Shown piece by piece: positions 1-10,034 of a DNA stretch of 64,000 nucleotides. Origin of the DNA: Arenimonas composti TR7-09 = DSM 18010. GTDB taxonomy: Bacteria > Pseudomonadota > Gammaproteobacteria > Xanthomonadales > Xanthomonadaceae. How positions within the stretch are numbered: the stretch's first letter is position 1; every line of letters begins with the position of its first letter. The position numbers and the translations under genes were made by a program. The stretch lies in NCBI RefSeq assembly GCF_000426365.1, contig NZ_AUFF01000003.1, positions 62,001 to 126,000 on the forward strand. Direction: 5' to 3'. The notes beneath the pieces were generated by a model, which made no database searches, was not told the DNA's origin, and worked only from the letters and a program-made list of their open reading frames with translations.

Positions 1-71
1 GGCGGTCGCTTTCATCGGGGCTGGAGGGGGGCCGGTGATACCATCCACGCATTGTCCGCGAAAGCAGCGCG

Positions 72-1180
<1,109 letters not shown>

Positions 1181-1184
<4 letters not shown>

Positions 1185-2527
1185 GTCCCGCCGCCGCGGC
1201 GACGCCGACGACGCGTACGCCGAAACGCCGGCGCTGGCCGCGCGTGCTGGCGGTGCTGGCGATCCTGCTGCTGGCCGCCGCCTGGTGGATCGATCACCAG
1301 CTCGAACCGCACCGGCTGGCGAACACCGTGCTGGCGCGCGCCGGCGCCGCGCTCGGTCTCGAACTCAGCTACGAAGGTGATCCCGATTACGCACTGCGCC
1401 CGGAACCACGGCTGCGCCTGCCCCGCTTCAGCGCCCGCGTGCCCGGCGCGGCGACGCCGCTGCTGACCGCCGACCGGCTCGAGGTGTCGCTGCCGTGGTC
1501 GACGATCCTCGACGGCGAGGCGGTGGTGATCACCCGCATCGAACTCGACGCGCCGCGGCTGGACCTTGCCGCTCTGAATGCGTGGCTGGATTCGCGGCCG
1601 CCGTCCGACGCCCCGTTCGAGCTGCCCACGCTCACCGACGGCCTGCGCATCACCGACGGCCGCATCGACGGCGACGGCTGGAGCCTGCAGGCACTCGAGG
1701 TTTCGCTGCCGCGGCTGGTGCCGCAGACCCCGGCCGATGCGTTGATCGCCGGCGAATTCCGCCGCGCCGATCTCGCGGTCGACTTTCGCGGCCGCCTGCA
1801 GCAGGCGACCGCCGGGCTGCGTTCGCCGACGCTGGCGGAATTCGCCGGCACCTGGTCGGCCGGCGACATCGCCATGCCCTGGCAGTTCAAGCTCGGCGGC
1901 GACCTCGATCTCGGCGACGAGGCCTGGCGCCTCGGCCACCTGAGCCTCGCCGCCGACGGCCGCCTGCCGCCGGCGACGGCCGAAGGCGCGGAAACGGCCG
2001 CCCCCGGCCCGGCCTGGCAGCTCGGCGCGAGCGGCGACCTCGGCGCCACTGCCGACGGCGGCATCGGCGGTGGGCTGCGGTTCTCCTTCGGCGGCGAGGA
2101 CCAGCTGCCGGCGCTCGACGGCGAGGGCGAACTGGCGATCGGCGACACCATCGCGCTCGATTTCGCCGGCCTGCTGACGCGCTGGCCGGCGACCTGGCCG
2201 GTGCTGCCCGGCGCCGCGGTCACCGCCGACGACCCGCTGGCCTGGTCGCTGACCTACACCGGCGATCGCGAGCTCGGCGCGCCGGTGTCGCTGCACGCCG
2301 AGCGCGGCGACACCCGCCTGTTCACGCGCCTGACGGTGCCCGAGCTGCAGGCCTGGCTCGAAACCGAGACCGGTTCGCCGCTGCCGCCGCTGGCCGGGAC
2401 CTTCGAAGCGCCCTCGCTGCAGTTCGGCAGCGTGAGTTTCGAGGGCGTGCGCCTGCGCATCGAGGACGACGGGGACGACGGGGACGCCGCTGCGGATGCC
2501 GACGCCGCGGCCACCGGATCGCCGTGA
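1181..2527 (+). CDS. AsmA-family-like membrane-anchored protein
   Basis: A 448-residue protein with a basic N-terminus (KRRRWPR) followed by one membrane segment at about residues 22-40. The rest is a long periplasmic part rich in short beta-strand repeats such as 'LRITDGRIDGDGWSLQALEVSLPRL' in pieces, typical of AsmA/YhdP-like bridge proteins. AsmA relatives are tied to outer-membrane lipid transport and assembly; this specific role is inference. It starts by ATGA overlap with ftsY and ends in a GTGA overlap with mutY. The acidic C-terminal tail (Asp/Ala-rich, last ~25 residues) is low complexity. Sequence identity to characterised AsmA proteins could not be measured. Confidence 0.75.
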
Positions 2528-3594
2528 GCCACGATTTCGCCGCGACCCTGCTGGCCTGGTTCGACCGCGACGGCCGCCACGACCTGCCCTGGCAGCATCC
2601 GCGCACGCCGTATCGGGTGTGGCTCGCGGAGATCATGTTGCAGCAGACCCAGGTGCAGACGGTGATTCCGTACTACGCCCGCTTCCTCGAGACGCTGCCG
2701 ACGCTGCCGGCACTCGCCGCGGCCGAGCTCGACCAGGTGCTGGCGCTGTGGTCGGGGCTGGGCTACTACGCCCGCGCCCGCAACCTGCACCGTGCCGCGC
2801 GGCTGTGCGTCGAGCACCACGGCGGCGAGCTGCCGCGCGACTTCGCCGAGCTCGCGGCCCTGCCCGGCATCGGCCGCAGCACCGCCGGGGCGATCCTCGC
2901 GCAGGCGCATGGCGACCGTTTCGCGATCCTCGACGGCAACGTCAAGCGCACGCTGGCGCGCTACCACGGCATCGCCGGCTGGCCGGGGGCGTCGGCGGTC
3001 GAGCGGACGCTGTGGGACCTGGCCGAGGCGGCTCTGCCGCAGGAACGGCTGGCTGACTACACCCAGGCGGTGATGGATTTCGGCGCGACCCTGTGCACCC
3101 GCCACGACCCGGCCTGTCTGTTCTGCCCGCTGCGGGAAGACTGCGTCGCCCATCGCGAAGGCCTGGTCGACCAGTTGCCGGAGGCGAAGCCCGGCAAGCC
3201 GCTGCCGCAGCGGCGCACGCTGATGCTGCTGCTGCGCGACGAAGCCGGCCGCATCCTGCTGCAGCGGCGCCCGCCGACCGGCGTCTGGGCCGGACTGTGG
3301 TCGCTGCCCGAGGCCGACGACCACGATGCCGCCCGCGCCTTCGTCGCCCGCCACAGCCGCCACGACTTCGATGCCGGCGAAGCGCTGCCGGCGCTGCAGC
3401 ACACCTTCAGCCACTTCCGCCTGCAGATCGAGACCTACGCCTGGGGGCCGGCGAAATCCGGCGAAGCTACGAAGTCACCGCGCGCCGCCGATCCCGCCCC
3501 GGCGATCGGCGACAATGACGACCTGCGCTGGATCGCGCCCGACCACCTGCGCGAGGTCGGACTGCCGGCGCCGGTCCGCAAACTCCTGGAATGA
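2524..3594 (+). CDS. mutY: Adenine DNA glycosylase MutY
   Basis: Removes adenine mispaired with 8-oxoguanine in base-excision repair. A GTG start at 2524 gives a 356-residue protein and overlaps the upstream stop (GTGA). The catalytic Glu36 ([10 protein letters not shown]), the helix-hairpin-helix [10 protein letters not shown] (about 113-122) and catalytic Asp137 (ILDGN) are present. The 4Fe-4S cysteines are Cys191, 198, 201 and 207 (C-x6-C-x2-C-x5-C), matching E. coli numbering almost exactly. The C-terminal NUDIX-like domain (about 225-350) reads 8-oxoG. The same frame is open far upstream of 2524, but that part is antisense-like coding of the AsmA gene and does not resemble MutY. Confidence 0.97.
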   Translation: MSHDFAATLLAWFDRDGRHDLPWQHPRTPYRVWLAEIMLQQTQVQTVIPYYARFLETLPTLPALAAAELDQVLALWSGLGYYARARNLHRAARLCVEHHGGELPRDFAELAALPGIGRSTAGAILAQAHGDRFAILDGNVKRTLARYHGIAGWPGASAVERTLWDLAEAALPQERLADYTQAVMDFGATLCTRHDPACLFCPLREDCVAHREGLVDQLPEAKPGKPLPQRRTLMLLLRDEAGRILLQRRPPTGVWAGLWSLPEADDHDAARAFVARHSRHDFDAGEALPALQHTFSHFRLQIETYAWGPAKSGEATKSPRAADPAPAIGDNDDLRWIAPDHLREVGLPAPVRKLLE

Positions 3595-3598
3595 AGCG

Positions 3599-3889
3599 AT
3601 GAGCCGTACCGTCTTCTGCGAAAAGCTGCAGCGCGAGTCCGAAGGCCTGCCCTTCGTGCCCTGGCCGGGCCCGCTCGGCAAGCGCATCTTCGACCACATC
3701 GGCCGCGAGGCCTGGCAGCAGTGGCTGGCGCACCAGACGATGCTGATCAACGAGAACCGGCTGTCGCCGATGGACCCGAAACACCGCGCCTTCCTCGAAG
3801 GCGAGATGGAGAAGTTCCTGTTCGGCGACGGCGCCGAAACGCCCGCCGGCTACATCCCCCCCGACACCCCTCCCGACACCCCGCTGTAG
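3599..3889 (+). CDS. yggX: Fe(2+)-trafficking protein YggX
   Basis: Small (96 residues) cytoplasmic protein linked to iron trafficking and protection of Fe-S clusters from oxidants. The diagnostic N-terminus [10 protein letters not shown] with Cys7 and the block [21 protein letters not shown] are clear. It lies 4 nt after mutY, the usual gammaproteobacterial neighbour. MutY itself carries an Fe-S cluster. The C-terminus is a Pro/Asp-rich tail ([10 protein letters not shown]). The TAG stop is part of the first of three palindromic repeats, so insertion of the repeat probably defined the present C-terminus. Confidence 0.95.
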   Translation: MSRTVFCEKLQRESEGLPFVPWPGPLGKRIFDHIGREAWQQWLAHQTMLINENRLSPMDPKHRAFLEGEMEKFLFGDGAETPAGYIPPDTPPDTPL

Positions 3890-3964
3890 GAGCGCCTTCA
3901 GGCGCGATGCCCTGTAGGAGCGCCTTCAGGCGCGATCCCCTGTAGGAGCGCCTTCAGGCGCGAT
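3886..3964. repeat. Three tandem copies of palindromic repeat, type A
   Basis: Three identical 23-bp units at 3886-3908, 3914-3936 and 3942-3964, with a regular 28-nt period. Each starts GTAGGAG and contains the hairpin core GCGCCTTCAGGCGC (5-bp stem, TTCA loop). The first copy supplies the yggX stop codon. They probably act as a REP-like element or transcription boundary between yggX and the convergent lipoprotein gene. Confidence 0.9.
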
Positions 3965-3973
3965 CCCCTCGCC

Positions 3974-4420
3974 TCAGGCGTTCCCCGACTCCCGCAACGT
4001 CTCCCGCATCGCCGGCACGTCGACCTCGCGGATCCGGTCGATCTTGCAGCGCAGGCCATCCTCGCCGAGCACGTAGCCATTGCTGGTGTTGAGGGTGTCG
4101 TTGAGGGTGTCGATCGCCACCGCCCAGCTGCGCTCGAGATGGCGACAGGCCGCGCTCTTGCGCAGGTCGACCAGCCAGGCCTTGCTCGGCGTCTCCCAGA
4201 CCAGGATCGCCTGCGGCGCGACCACTTCGTAGCGATGGATCGGGCGCAGGAAGCGCACGGTGTTGCGCGGCTCGCCGGCGTGCTGCTGCGCGGCGGCGAA
4301 CTTGGCGACGTCCTCGGCCGACTGTCGATCGGCGCTGGCACCGGACGTGGCACAGGCGGCACCGGTCAGCGCGACGGCAACGGCGATCGCAGCGATGTGC
4401 AGCGGAAGTTTGCGGGACAT
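3974..4420 (-). CDS. DUF6491-type putative lipoprotein
   Basis: A 148-residue exported protein of unknown function. The N-terminus has a hydrophobic core followed by LTGAAC, a degenerate lipobox with Cys23, so it may be lipid-anchored. The mature part contains the pattern RFLRPIHRYEVVAP...ILVWETPSKAWLVDLRKSAAC...CKIDRIREVDVPAMR, which resembles the DUF6491 family common in Xanthomonadales. Two later Cys residues, in SAAC and GLRCKI, could form a disulphide. It converges on the yggX operon and has its own 5' region. The function is unknown, and the family name is from memory of the pattern. Confidence 0.7.
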   Translation of the reverse strand: MSRKLPLHIAAIAVAVALTGAACATSGASADRQSAEDVAKFAAAQQHAGEPRNTVRFLRPIHRYEVVAPQAILVWETPSKAWLVDLRKSAACRHLERSWAVAIDTLNDTLNTSNGYVLGEDGLRCKIDRIREVDVPAMRETLRESGNA

Positions 4421-4566
4421 GGGGATCTCCTCGGGTCGGGCATCAGGGCCGAGCCCAAGCTACTCCGACGCCGTGACGCCGGCAGGCCCCGTCGCGCCAT
4501 GCATTCATCCGCGATTTCATTGGCGCCGGCGGATCCTCCGCGGCCGCGGGCCGGAACCGCCGCGGC

Positions 4567-4596
4567 TTGCGGCGGCTCCTTCATCTCCCGTAGAAT
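4567..4596 (+). promoter_or_regulatory. Sigma-70-type promoter for tRNA-Phe
   Basis: A -35 element TTGCGG (4567-4572) and a -10 element TAGAAT (4591-4596) are separated by 18 nt. A GC-rich discriminator follows, and the tRNA begins about 41 nt downstream of the -10. The arrangement suits a stable-RNA promoter. Confidence 0.6.
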
Positions 4597-4637
4597 CTCG
4601 GGCTCGCCCGGCCCCGCCGCGGCGTCGCCAGATCCCT

Positions 4638-4713
4638 GGCCGAGTAGCTCAGTTGGTAGAGCAGGGGATTGAAAATCCCCGTGTCGGCGGTTCGATTCCG
4701 TCCTCGGCCACCA
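4638..4713 (+). tRNA. tRNA-Phe (GAA)
   Basis: A 76-nt tRNA with acceptor stem GGCCGAG/CTCGGCC, discriminator A and encoded CCA. The anticodon stem GGGGA/TCCCC closes the loop TTGAAAA, giving anticodon GAA at 4671-4673. The T arm carries GGTTCGATTCC. A terminator hairpin follows 7 nt after the CCA. Confidence 0.97.
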
Positions 4714-4720
4714 TCATTCG

Positions 4721-4752
4721 AAGGCCCGCAGCGATGCGGGCCTTTCGATTTT
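4721..4752 (+). terminator. Rho-independent terminator after tRNA-Phe
   Basis: A 10-bp stem (AAGGCCCGCA / TGCGGGCCTT) with a GCGA loop is followed by a T-rich run (TCGATTTT). Confidence 0.85.
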
Positions 4753-4818
4753 CCGGCGCCGGAGCAACGCGTCAATACGGACTGGTATGCTCGGGGTTTC
4801 CCACCTCGCGCCAGGCCC

Positions 4819-5283
4819 ATGCGTCCCTACCGACTCCTGCTCCTCGCCCTGTTCGCCGTGCTGATCGCCGCCTGCGCCGGCGGCCCGCCGAAGCGCATCT
4901 TCCCGCCCCAGGTCACCGTGCAGGAGCTGCGCCTGCAGGACGGCGGCCAGTGGGTCGCGCAGCTGCGGCTGCGCAACTACAGCACCGTCGCGATGACGTT
5001 CTCGCGCCTGCAGGGCACGCTGACGATCGGCGGCCAGGAGGCCGTGCGCTTCGACATCGATCCCGGCCTCGCGGTCGGCCCCGGGTCGACCGAACTGGTC
5101 GCGCACAGCTTCGCGCCCTCGGCGGCGGCGAGGTCGGCGCTCGACAGCGCCCTCGCCGCCGGCCGCGGTGTCCGATACCGCATCGCCGGCGAGATCCGCA
5201 GCAGCGATCCCGGCACCAACGACCGTTACGAATACGAAAGCGCGCTGGACCCCGTCCCGGGGCTGGCCGGCGTGCTGCGCTGA
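4819..5283 (+). CDS. LEA type 2 (LEA14/WHy)-like lipoprotein
   Basis: A 154-residue lipoprotein. The signal peptide MRPYRLLLLALFAVLIAAC ends in the lipobox IAAC with Cys19. The mature part (about 35-145) has the alternating-strand pattern of the WHy/LEA14 fold: VQELRLQDGGQWVAQLRLRN, then LTIGGQEAVRFDIDPGLAVGPG, then VRYRIAGEI. Bacterial WHy lipoproteins are mostly uncharacterised. The gene lies 14 nt before the acyl-CoA dehydrogenase on the same strand and may be co-transcribed with it. The ATG at 4819 was chosen because it gives a full signal peptide. Confidence 0.8.
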   Translation: MRPYRLLLLALFAVLIAACAGGPPKRIFPPQVTVQELRLQDGGQWVAQLRLRNYSTVAMTFSRLQGTLTIGGQEAVRFDIDPGLAVGPGSTELVAHSFAPSAAARSALDSALAAGRGVRYRIAGEIRSSDPGTNDRYEYESALDPVPGLAGVLR

Positions 5284-5297
5284 TCAGGGAAGACACC

Positions 5298-7088
5298 ATG
5301 AGCCACTACACCGCCCCGCTGCGCGACATGAAGTTCGCGCTCTACGACGTCATCGGCGCGGAAGCGCTGTACGCCCGCCTCGGCCTCGAGAACGCCACCC
5401 GCGACCTGCTCGACGCGGTGATGGACGAGGCCGCGAAATTCGCCGGCCAGGTGCTGGCGCCGCTGAACGCGATAGGCGATTCCGAAGGCTGCCGCTTCGA
5501 CCCGGCCACCGGCACCGTCGCCACCCCGCCGGGCTTCCGAGAGGCCTATGCGCAGTTCGTCGACGGCGGCTGGACCGGCATCACCGGCCCGGAAGCCTTC
5601 GGCGGCCAGGGCCTGCCGGAAAGCTTCGGCGCCGCGCTGAAGGAGATGCTCGACGCCGCCAACCTCAGCTGGAGCAACTACCCGCTGCTGTCGCACGGCG
5701 CCGTCGAGGCGTTGAAGCGGCACGGCCAGCCCTGGCAGCAGGACGTGTTCCTGAAGGCGATCGTCGAGGGCCGCTGGACCGGCACGATGTGCCTGACCGA
5801 GCCGCACTGCGGCTCCGACCTCGGCCTGTTGAAGACGAAGGCCGAGCCACGTGAGGACGGCACGTATGCGGTCACCGGCACCAAGATCTTCATCACCGGC
5901 GGCGAACACGACTTCACCGACAACATCGTGCACCTGGTGCTCGCCCGCCTGCCGGACGCACCGGCCGGCACCAAGGGCATCTCGCTGTTCATCGTGCCGA
6001 AGCTGAAGACCGCGCGCGACGGCACGGTCGGCGAGCGCAACGCGGTCCGCTGCGGCTCGATCGAGCACAAGATGGGCATCCACGGCTCGGTGACCTGCGT
6101 CATGAACTTCGACGGCGCCGAGGGTTATCTGATCGGCGAGCCGAACAAGGGCCTCGCGGCGATGTTCGCGATGATGAATTCGGCCCGCCTCGCGGTCGGC
6201 CTGCAGGGCCTGGCGCTGATGGACCGCGCCTGGCAGGGCGCCCTCGCCTACTCGCGCGAACGCCTGCAGATGCGTTCCGCCTCCGGTCCGAAGTTCCCGG
6301 AGAAGCCGGCCGATCCGCTGATCGTGCACCCGGACATCCGCCGCATGCTGCTGACCTGCAAGTCGCTGGCCGAAGGCGGCCGCATGCTGGCGCTGCACGC
6401 CGCGACCCTGCTCGACGTGATCGAGCACGCGCAGGACGAACAGGAGCGCAAGGACGCCGACGTCCTGCTCGGCTTCCTGACCCCGATCGTCAAGGGCATG
6501 CTGACCGAGTGGGGCAATGAATGCGCCTACCACGCGCTGCAGTGCTTCGGCGGCCACGGCTACATCCGCGAACACGGCATGGAGCAGCTGGCACGCGACG
6601 CCCGCATCACGACGATTTACGAGGGCACCACCGGCATCCAGGCGCTCGACCTGCTCGGCCGCAAGACCCTGCAGCTGCAGGGCGCCGGCCTGCAGCAATT
6701 CCTGCGCATGATTTCGGAATTCTGCAGCGCCCAGGCCCAGGACCCGGCGATGATCGAGTTCGTGCTGCCGCTGGCCGAGGCCGCGAGGGCCTGGGGCGAG
6801 CTGACGATGGAGATCGGCCGGCGCGCGGTCGCCGATCCGGAAGAGGTCGGCGCGGCGGCGGTCGATTACCTCGCCTACTCCGGCTATGTCGCCCTCGCCT
6901 TCTGGTGGGCCAAGGCGGTCGCTGCGGTGAACCGCGACGGCCAGCCCGACGACCTGCGCACGGCCAAACGCGAAACCGCCCGCTTCTACTTCGCGCGCAT
7001 CCTGCCGCGGACGCAGATGCATGCGGCGGCGATCCGCACCGGCGCCGGCAACCTGCTGGCCCTCGACGCGGCGCTGTTCGACAGCTGA
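5298..7088 (+). CDS. Acyl-CoA dehydrogenase, long form with C-terminal domain
   Basis: FAD-dependent acyl-CoA dehydrogenase of 596 residues, longer than the ~380-residue mitochondrial type. It carries the extra C-terminal domain seen in the FadE/DmdC-like group. The N-terminus MSHYTAPLRDMKF is typical of that group. Other motifs are MCLTEPHCGSDL (FAD-binding middle domain) and KIFITGGEHD. The putative catalytic base Glu is in ITTIYEGTTGIQALDL. The substrate is unknown: a medium or long acyl-CoA in beta-oxidation is likely, and 3-methylthiopropanoyl-CoA is possible by similarity to DmdC. No other beta-oxidation gene is adjacent, so it appears to be a stand-alone unit with the lipoprotein upstream. 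Confidence 0.9.
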   Translation: MSHYTAPLRDMKFALYDVIGAEALYARLGLENATRDLLDAVMDEAAKFAGQVLAPLNAIGDSEGCRFDPATGTVATPPGFREAYAQFVDGGWTGITGPEAFGGQGLPESFGAALKEMLDAANLSWSNYPLLSHGAVEALKRHGQPWQQDVFLKAIVEGRWTGTMCLTEPHCGSDLGLLKTKAEPREDGTYAVTGTKIFITGGEHDFTDNIVHLVLARLPDAPAGTKGISLFIVPKLKTARDGTVGERNAVRCGSIEHKMGIHGSVTCVMNFDGAEGYLIGEPNKGLAAMFAMMNSARLAVGLQGLALMDRAWQGALAYSRERLQMRSASGPKFPEKPADPLIVHPDIRRMLLTCKSLAEGGRMLALHAATLLDVIEHAQDEQERKDADVLLGFLTPIVKGMLTEWGNECAYHALQCFGGHGYIREHGMEQLARDARITTIYEGTTGIQALDLLGRKTLQLQGAGLQQFLRMISEFCSAQAQDPAMIEFVLPLAEAARAWGELTMEIGRRAVADPEEVGAAAVDYLAYSGYVALAFWWAKAVAAVNRDGQPDDLRTAKRETARFYFARILPRTQMHAAAIRTGAGNLLALDAALFDS

Positions 7089-7120
7089 CTCGCTCGTCCG
7101 GACGGCGTCGATCGGGAACG

Positions 7121-7280
7121 CAGATCACAACGGATCAAAGCCGATTGCACGGATAGGCAGGAGCACTCCTGTTCTTGCCCCGAGTGCATCGATTCCCCGG
7201 GACGAAGGCGTCACCGCGCCTGCGGTGGCGACCCGAATAGCTCGATCCCGTGTAATCCGCCTTGATCCGTTGTCGATCTG
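7121..7280. repeat. Long imperfect inverted repeat, 31/32-nt arms
   Basis: Arms at 7121-7151 and 7249-7280 match in inverted orientation at about 28 of 32 positions. Both contain CAACGGATCAA. The 97-nt loop is ordinary GC-rich DNA. The element fills most of the gap between the acyl-CoA dehydrogenase and the AsmA-family gene. It is clearly richer in A/T than its surroundings and unlike the palindromic repeats elsewhere in the window. Confidence 0.8.
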
Positions 7281-7341
7281 TGTTGCTTACGCAATGCCCG
7301 TTTTCGCGGGCTGAACACGCGCCGCCACCGACAGTGGCGGC

Positions 7342-9366
7342 ATGGCTGCCGGTGATCACGACGAAGTGAAGGGGGCGCCGCGTTCGCGGCGAAGCGTGGT
7401 GCTGCGCGTCGCGGCGGTCGTCGCGCTCGCGTTGGTCGTGCTGCTCCTGCTGTGGGACTGGAACTGGTTCAAGGGGCCGATCGAGCGGCGGATACAGGCG
7501 GCGACCGGGCGCGAATTCAGCATCGCCGGTGACCTCGACGTCGAGCTGCATCTGTTCCGGCCGACCGTCGTCGCCGACGGCGTGCGCCTCGGCAATGCGG
7601 CGTGGTCGGAAGAGACGGAGATGTTCGCCGCCGAGCGCGTACGCCTGCAGTGGGCGGTGTGGCGGATGCTGCGCGGCGAGGTGCTGCTGCCGCGCATCGA
7701 ACTGCAGGCACCGCGCCTGCTGCTCGAGCGCGGCGAGGACGGGCTCGGCAACTGGCGCTTCCGCGACGAGCCGCGCGAAACCGCGGCCGAGTGGCCGCGG
7801 ATCGGCGAGCTGGTCGTGCATGACGGCCGGTTCCGCTTCGTCGAGCACGGCTATGACACCGACTTCGACGTCGCGGTGAACAGCGGCGAGGTCGACGGCT
7901 CCGGCCGCGCGCCGCTGCTCGTCGACGGCGACGGCCGCTATCGCGCCGGCGAGTTCGAACTGGAAGGCCGGGTGGATTCGCCGCTCGAGCTGCTGCCGGT
8001 CGGCGACGCCCCGGTCGCCGACGCTGGAGACGAGGTCGCGGTCGCGGCCGACGCCTACCGGGTGGACCTGCGCGCCCGCGCCGGCACCACCCGCGCACGT
8101 GCCTTCGGTGGCCTGGCACCGCCGATCCGCCTCGACGATTTCGACGTCGGTTTCGAGATCTCCGGCGCCGACATGGCGCATCTGTACGACCTGTTCGGAC
8201 TGGCGATCCCGAAGACGCCGCCCTACCGCCTCGAGGGCCGGCTCGGCCGCGTCGGCAGTGTCTGGCACTACAACGGTTTCAGCGGCGTGGTCGGCGATTC
8301 CGATCTCGCCGGCGACGCGACGATCGACCCGTCGGGCGAACGCACGAAGTTGACCGCCGAGCTGCGTTCGCAGCGCCTCGATTTCGACGACCTCGCCGGT
8401 TTCATCGGCGGCACCCCCCGCGCCGGCGAAGGCGAGGCGCCCGCGCCGGCCGTGCCCGCTGACCCGGCGCGGGTGTTCCCGACGCGCGACTACGAGCTGT
8501 CGAAGCTGCGCGCGATGGATGCCGACGTACGTCTGGTCGCGGCGCGGGTGAACTCGCCGAAGCTGCCGCTGGACGACATGGACGCGCACCTGGTGCTGGT
8601 CGACGGCGACCTGCGCCTGGATCCGCTCGACTTCGGGATCGCCGACGGCCGCATCACCAGCACGCTCCACCTCGATGCACGGCAGACGCCGCTGGCCGGC
8701 GAGGCCGATGTGCATGTGCGCCGCCTCGAACTGAGCCAGCTCGCCCCCGAGGGCGCGCCGGAGAGCGCCGGCCGCATCGGTGGGCGCATCCAGCTCGCCG
8801 GCCGCGGCAACTCGGTCGCGGCGCTGCTGGCCAACGCGAACGGCGAAGCGCAGATCGGCATGGGCGAAGGCCGGATCAGCAACCTGCTGCTGGAACTGGC
8901 CGGGATCGACATCTACGAGGCGCTGAAATTCATGATCGGCAAGGATCGAGTGATTCCGATCCGCTGCGCCTACGCCGATCTCGCGGTCGCGGACGGCATC
9001 GCGACGTCGCGCCAGTTCGCGTTCGACACCACCGACACGGTGCTGTTCGTCGAAGGCGCCGTCGACCTCGGCGACGAACGCTTCGACCTGCGCCTGGCGC
9101 CGCGGCCGAAGGACCCGAGCCCGCTGAGCCTGCGCTCGCCGCTGCGCCTGACCGGCAACCTGAAGTCGCCGAAGATCCGCCCCGAAGCCGGCCCGCTGCT
9201 GCTGCGCGGCGCGATCGCCGCTGCCTTGTACGCGGTCGCGCCACCGGCGGCGATCCTGGCGCTGATCGAGACCGGCCCGGGCGAGGACACCGGCTGCGGC
9301 GCCGACAACCCGCGGATCCGGGCGGAGACCGATGCGGTCGAGAACGCCGGACCAGCAAGCGAGTAA
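7342..9366 (+). CDS. AsmA family protein
   Basis: A 674-residue inner-membrane-anchored periplasmic protein. One N-terminal membrane segment (VVALALVVLLLLWDW, about 27-42) is followed by KGPIERRIQAATGREFSIAGDLDVEL, the AsmA N-terminal signature. The C-terminal AsmA-like domain includes GRISNLLLELAGIDIYEALKF, FDTTDTVLFVEGAVDLGDERFDLRLAPRPKDPSPLSLRSPLRLTGNL (about 565-610) and a final hydrophobic segment. AsmA proteins are linked to phospholipid transport and outer-membrane biogenesis. The ATG at 7342 follows the long inverted repeat. It is the second AsmA-like protein here; the one at 1.2 kb is shorter and more divergent. Confidence 0.9.
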   Translation: MAAGDHDEVKGAPRSRRSVVLRVAAVVALALVVLLLLWDWNWFKGPIERRIQAATGREFSIAGDLDVELHLFRPTVVADGVRLGNAAWSEETEMFAAERVRLQWAVWRMLRGEVLLPRIELQAPRLLLERGEDGLGNWRFRDEPRETAAEWPRIGELVVHDGRFRFVEHGYDTDFDVAVNSGEVDGSGRAPLLVDGDGRYRAGEFELEGRVDSPLELLPVGDAPVADAGDEVAVAADAYRVDLRARAGTTRARAFGGLAPPIRLDDFDVGFEISGADMAHLYDLFGLAIPKTPPYRLEGRLGRVGSVWHYNGFSGVVGDSDLAGDATIDPSGERTKLTAELRSQRLDFDDLAGFIGGTPRAGEGEAPAPAVPADPARVFPTRDYELSKLRAMDADVRLVAARVNSPKLPLDDMDAHLVLVDGDLRLDPLDFGIADGRITSTLHLDARQTPLAGEADVHVRRLELSQLAPEGAPESAGRIGGRIQLAGRGNSVAALLANANGEAQIGMGEGRISNLLLELAGIDIYEALKFMIGKDRVIPIRCAYADLAVADGIATSRQFAFDTTDTVLFVEGAVDLGDERFDLRLAPRPKDPSPLSLRSPLRLTGNLKSPKIRPEAGPLLLRGAIAAALYAVAPPAAILALIETGPGEDTGCGADNPRIRAETDAVENAGPASE

Positions 9367-9376
9367 CCCCCATCCT

Positions 9377-9399
9377 GTAGGAGCGGCTTCAGCCGCGAT
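9377..9399 (+). repeat. Palindromic repeat, type B
   Basis: A single 23-bp unit starting GTAGGAG with core GCGGCTTCAGCCGC, just after the AsmA-family stop and before the tRNA-Pro terminator. Confidence 0.85.
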
Positions 9400-9413
9400 C
9401 CCACTGCCCGCGC

Positions 9414-9439
9414 AAAGAAAAAGCCCGCTTTCGCGGGCT
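9414..9439 (-). terminator. Rho-independent terminator after tRNA-Pro
   Basis: On the minus strand a 7-bp stem AGCCCGC/GCGGGCT with a GAAA loop is followed by TTTTTCTTT. It ends the tRNA-Pro transcript. Confidence 0.85.
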
Positions 9440-9447
9440 GATTCGGA

Positions 9448-9524
9448 TGGTCGGGACGGCGGGATTCGAACCCACGACCCTCTGCCCCCCAGGCAGATGC
9501 GCTACCAGGCTGCGCTACGCCCCG
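9448..9524 (-). tRNA. tRNA-Pro (GGG)
   Basis: A 77-nt tRNA on the minus strand with acceptor CGGGGCG/CGTCCCG, discriminator A and encoded CCA. The anticodon stem TCTGC/GCAGA closes the loop CTGGGGG, so the anticodon is GGG. It lies downstream of the merR end of the thrS-merR operon, a conserved Xanthomonadales position. Confidence 0.96.
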
Positions 9525-9558
9525 ACACGGGCCGGCGATTATACCCATCAATCCACAC

Positions 9559-9651
9559 GTAGGAGCGCCTTCAGGCGCGATGCCTTTGATTCATCGCGGC
9601 TGAAGCCGCTCCTGCAGGCTGCTGCTTCATCGCGGCTGAAGCCGCTCCTAC
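9559..9651. repeat. Cluster of three palindromic repeats (A, B-inverted, B-inverted)
   Basis: A type A unit at 9559-9581 (plus orientation) is followed by two inverted type B units at 9593-9615 (last bases altered) and 9629-9651. They fill the gap between tRNA-Pro and merR. Confidence 0.85.
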
Positions 9652-9677
9652 AGGGCGTTTCGTCAAGGAGTGGCGGG

Positions 9678-10034
9678 TCAGCGCTTCAGGAGCTGCAGCA
9701 CTTCCTCGAGCTCCATCCGCACCTGGCGCACGACCTGGGCGGTCATCGAGGTCTCGACGCGGGCGGCTTCGCCCTCGAGGCGCTGGCGGGCGCCGGAGAT
9801 CGTATAGCCCTGTTCGTACAGCAGGCCGCGGATCTGGCGGATCATCAGCACGTCGTGGCGCTGGTAATAGCGGCGGTTGCCGCGGCGCTTGACCGGCTTG
9901 AGGCTGGTGAATTCGGTTTCCCAGTAGCGCAGCACGTGCGGCTTGACGTCGCAGAGCTCGCTGACCTCACCGATGGTGAAGTAGCGCTTGGCCGGGATCG
10001 GCGGGAGTTCGCGGTTACTGCCCGGATCCAGCAT
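9678..10034 (-). CDS. MerR family transcriptional regulator
   Basis: A 118-residue MerR-type DNA-binding protein. The winged helix-turn-helix [24 protein letters not shown] lies at about residues 19-42, followed by [39 protein letters not shown] coiled-coil tail of about 30 residues completes it. There is no metal-binding Cys set, so it is not a classical metal sensor. Its start overlaps the 3' end of ihfA by 20 nt, so it is the last gene of the thrS-infC-rpmI-rplT-pheST-ihfA operon. Orthologues at this position are conserved in xanthomonads, but I know of no assigned ligand. Confidence 0.88.
   Translation of the reverse strand: MLDPGSNRELPPIPAKRYFTIGEVSELCDVKPHVLRYWETEFTSLKPVKRRGNRRYYQRHDVLMIRQIRGLLYEQGYTISGARQRLEGEAARVETSMTAQVVRQVRMELEEVLQLLKR

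Noticed and set aside
1..15. A minus-strand ATG reading M-K-A-T-A to the window edge
   Set aside because: It could be the start of a divergent gene upstream of ftsY, but five codons are too few and there is no clear ribosome site.
3886..3964. Three regularly spaced identical repeats resembling a small CRISPR array
   Set aside because: The spacers are only 5 nt, the repeat is a known type of dispersed palindrome, and no cas genes are near.
5226..7022. A ~600-codon minus frame opposite the acyl-CoA dehydrogenase
   Set aside because: Low-complexity antisense translation; the plus strand has clear family motifs.
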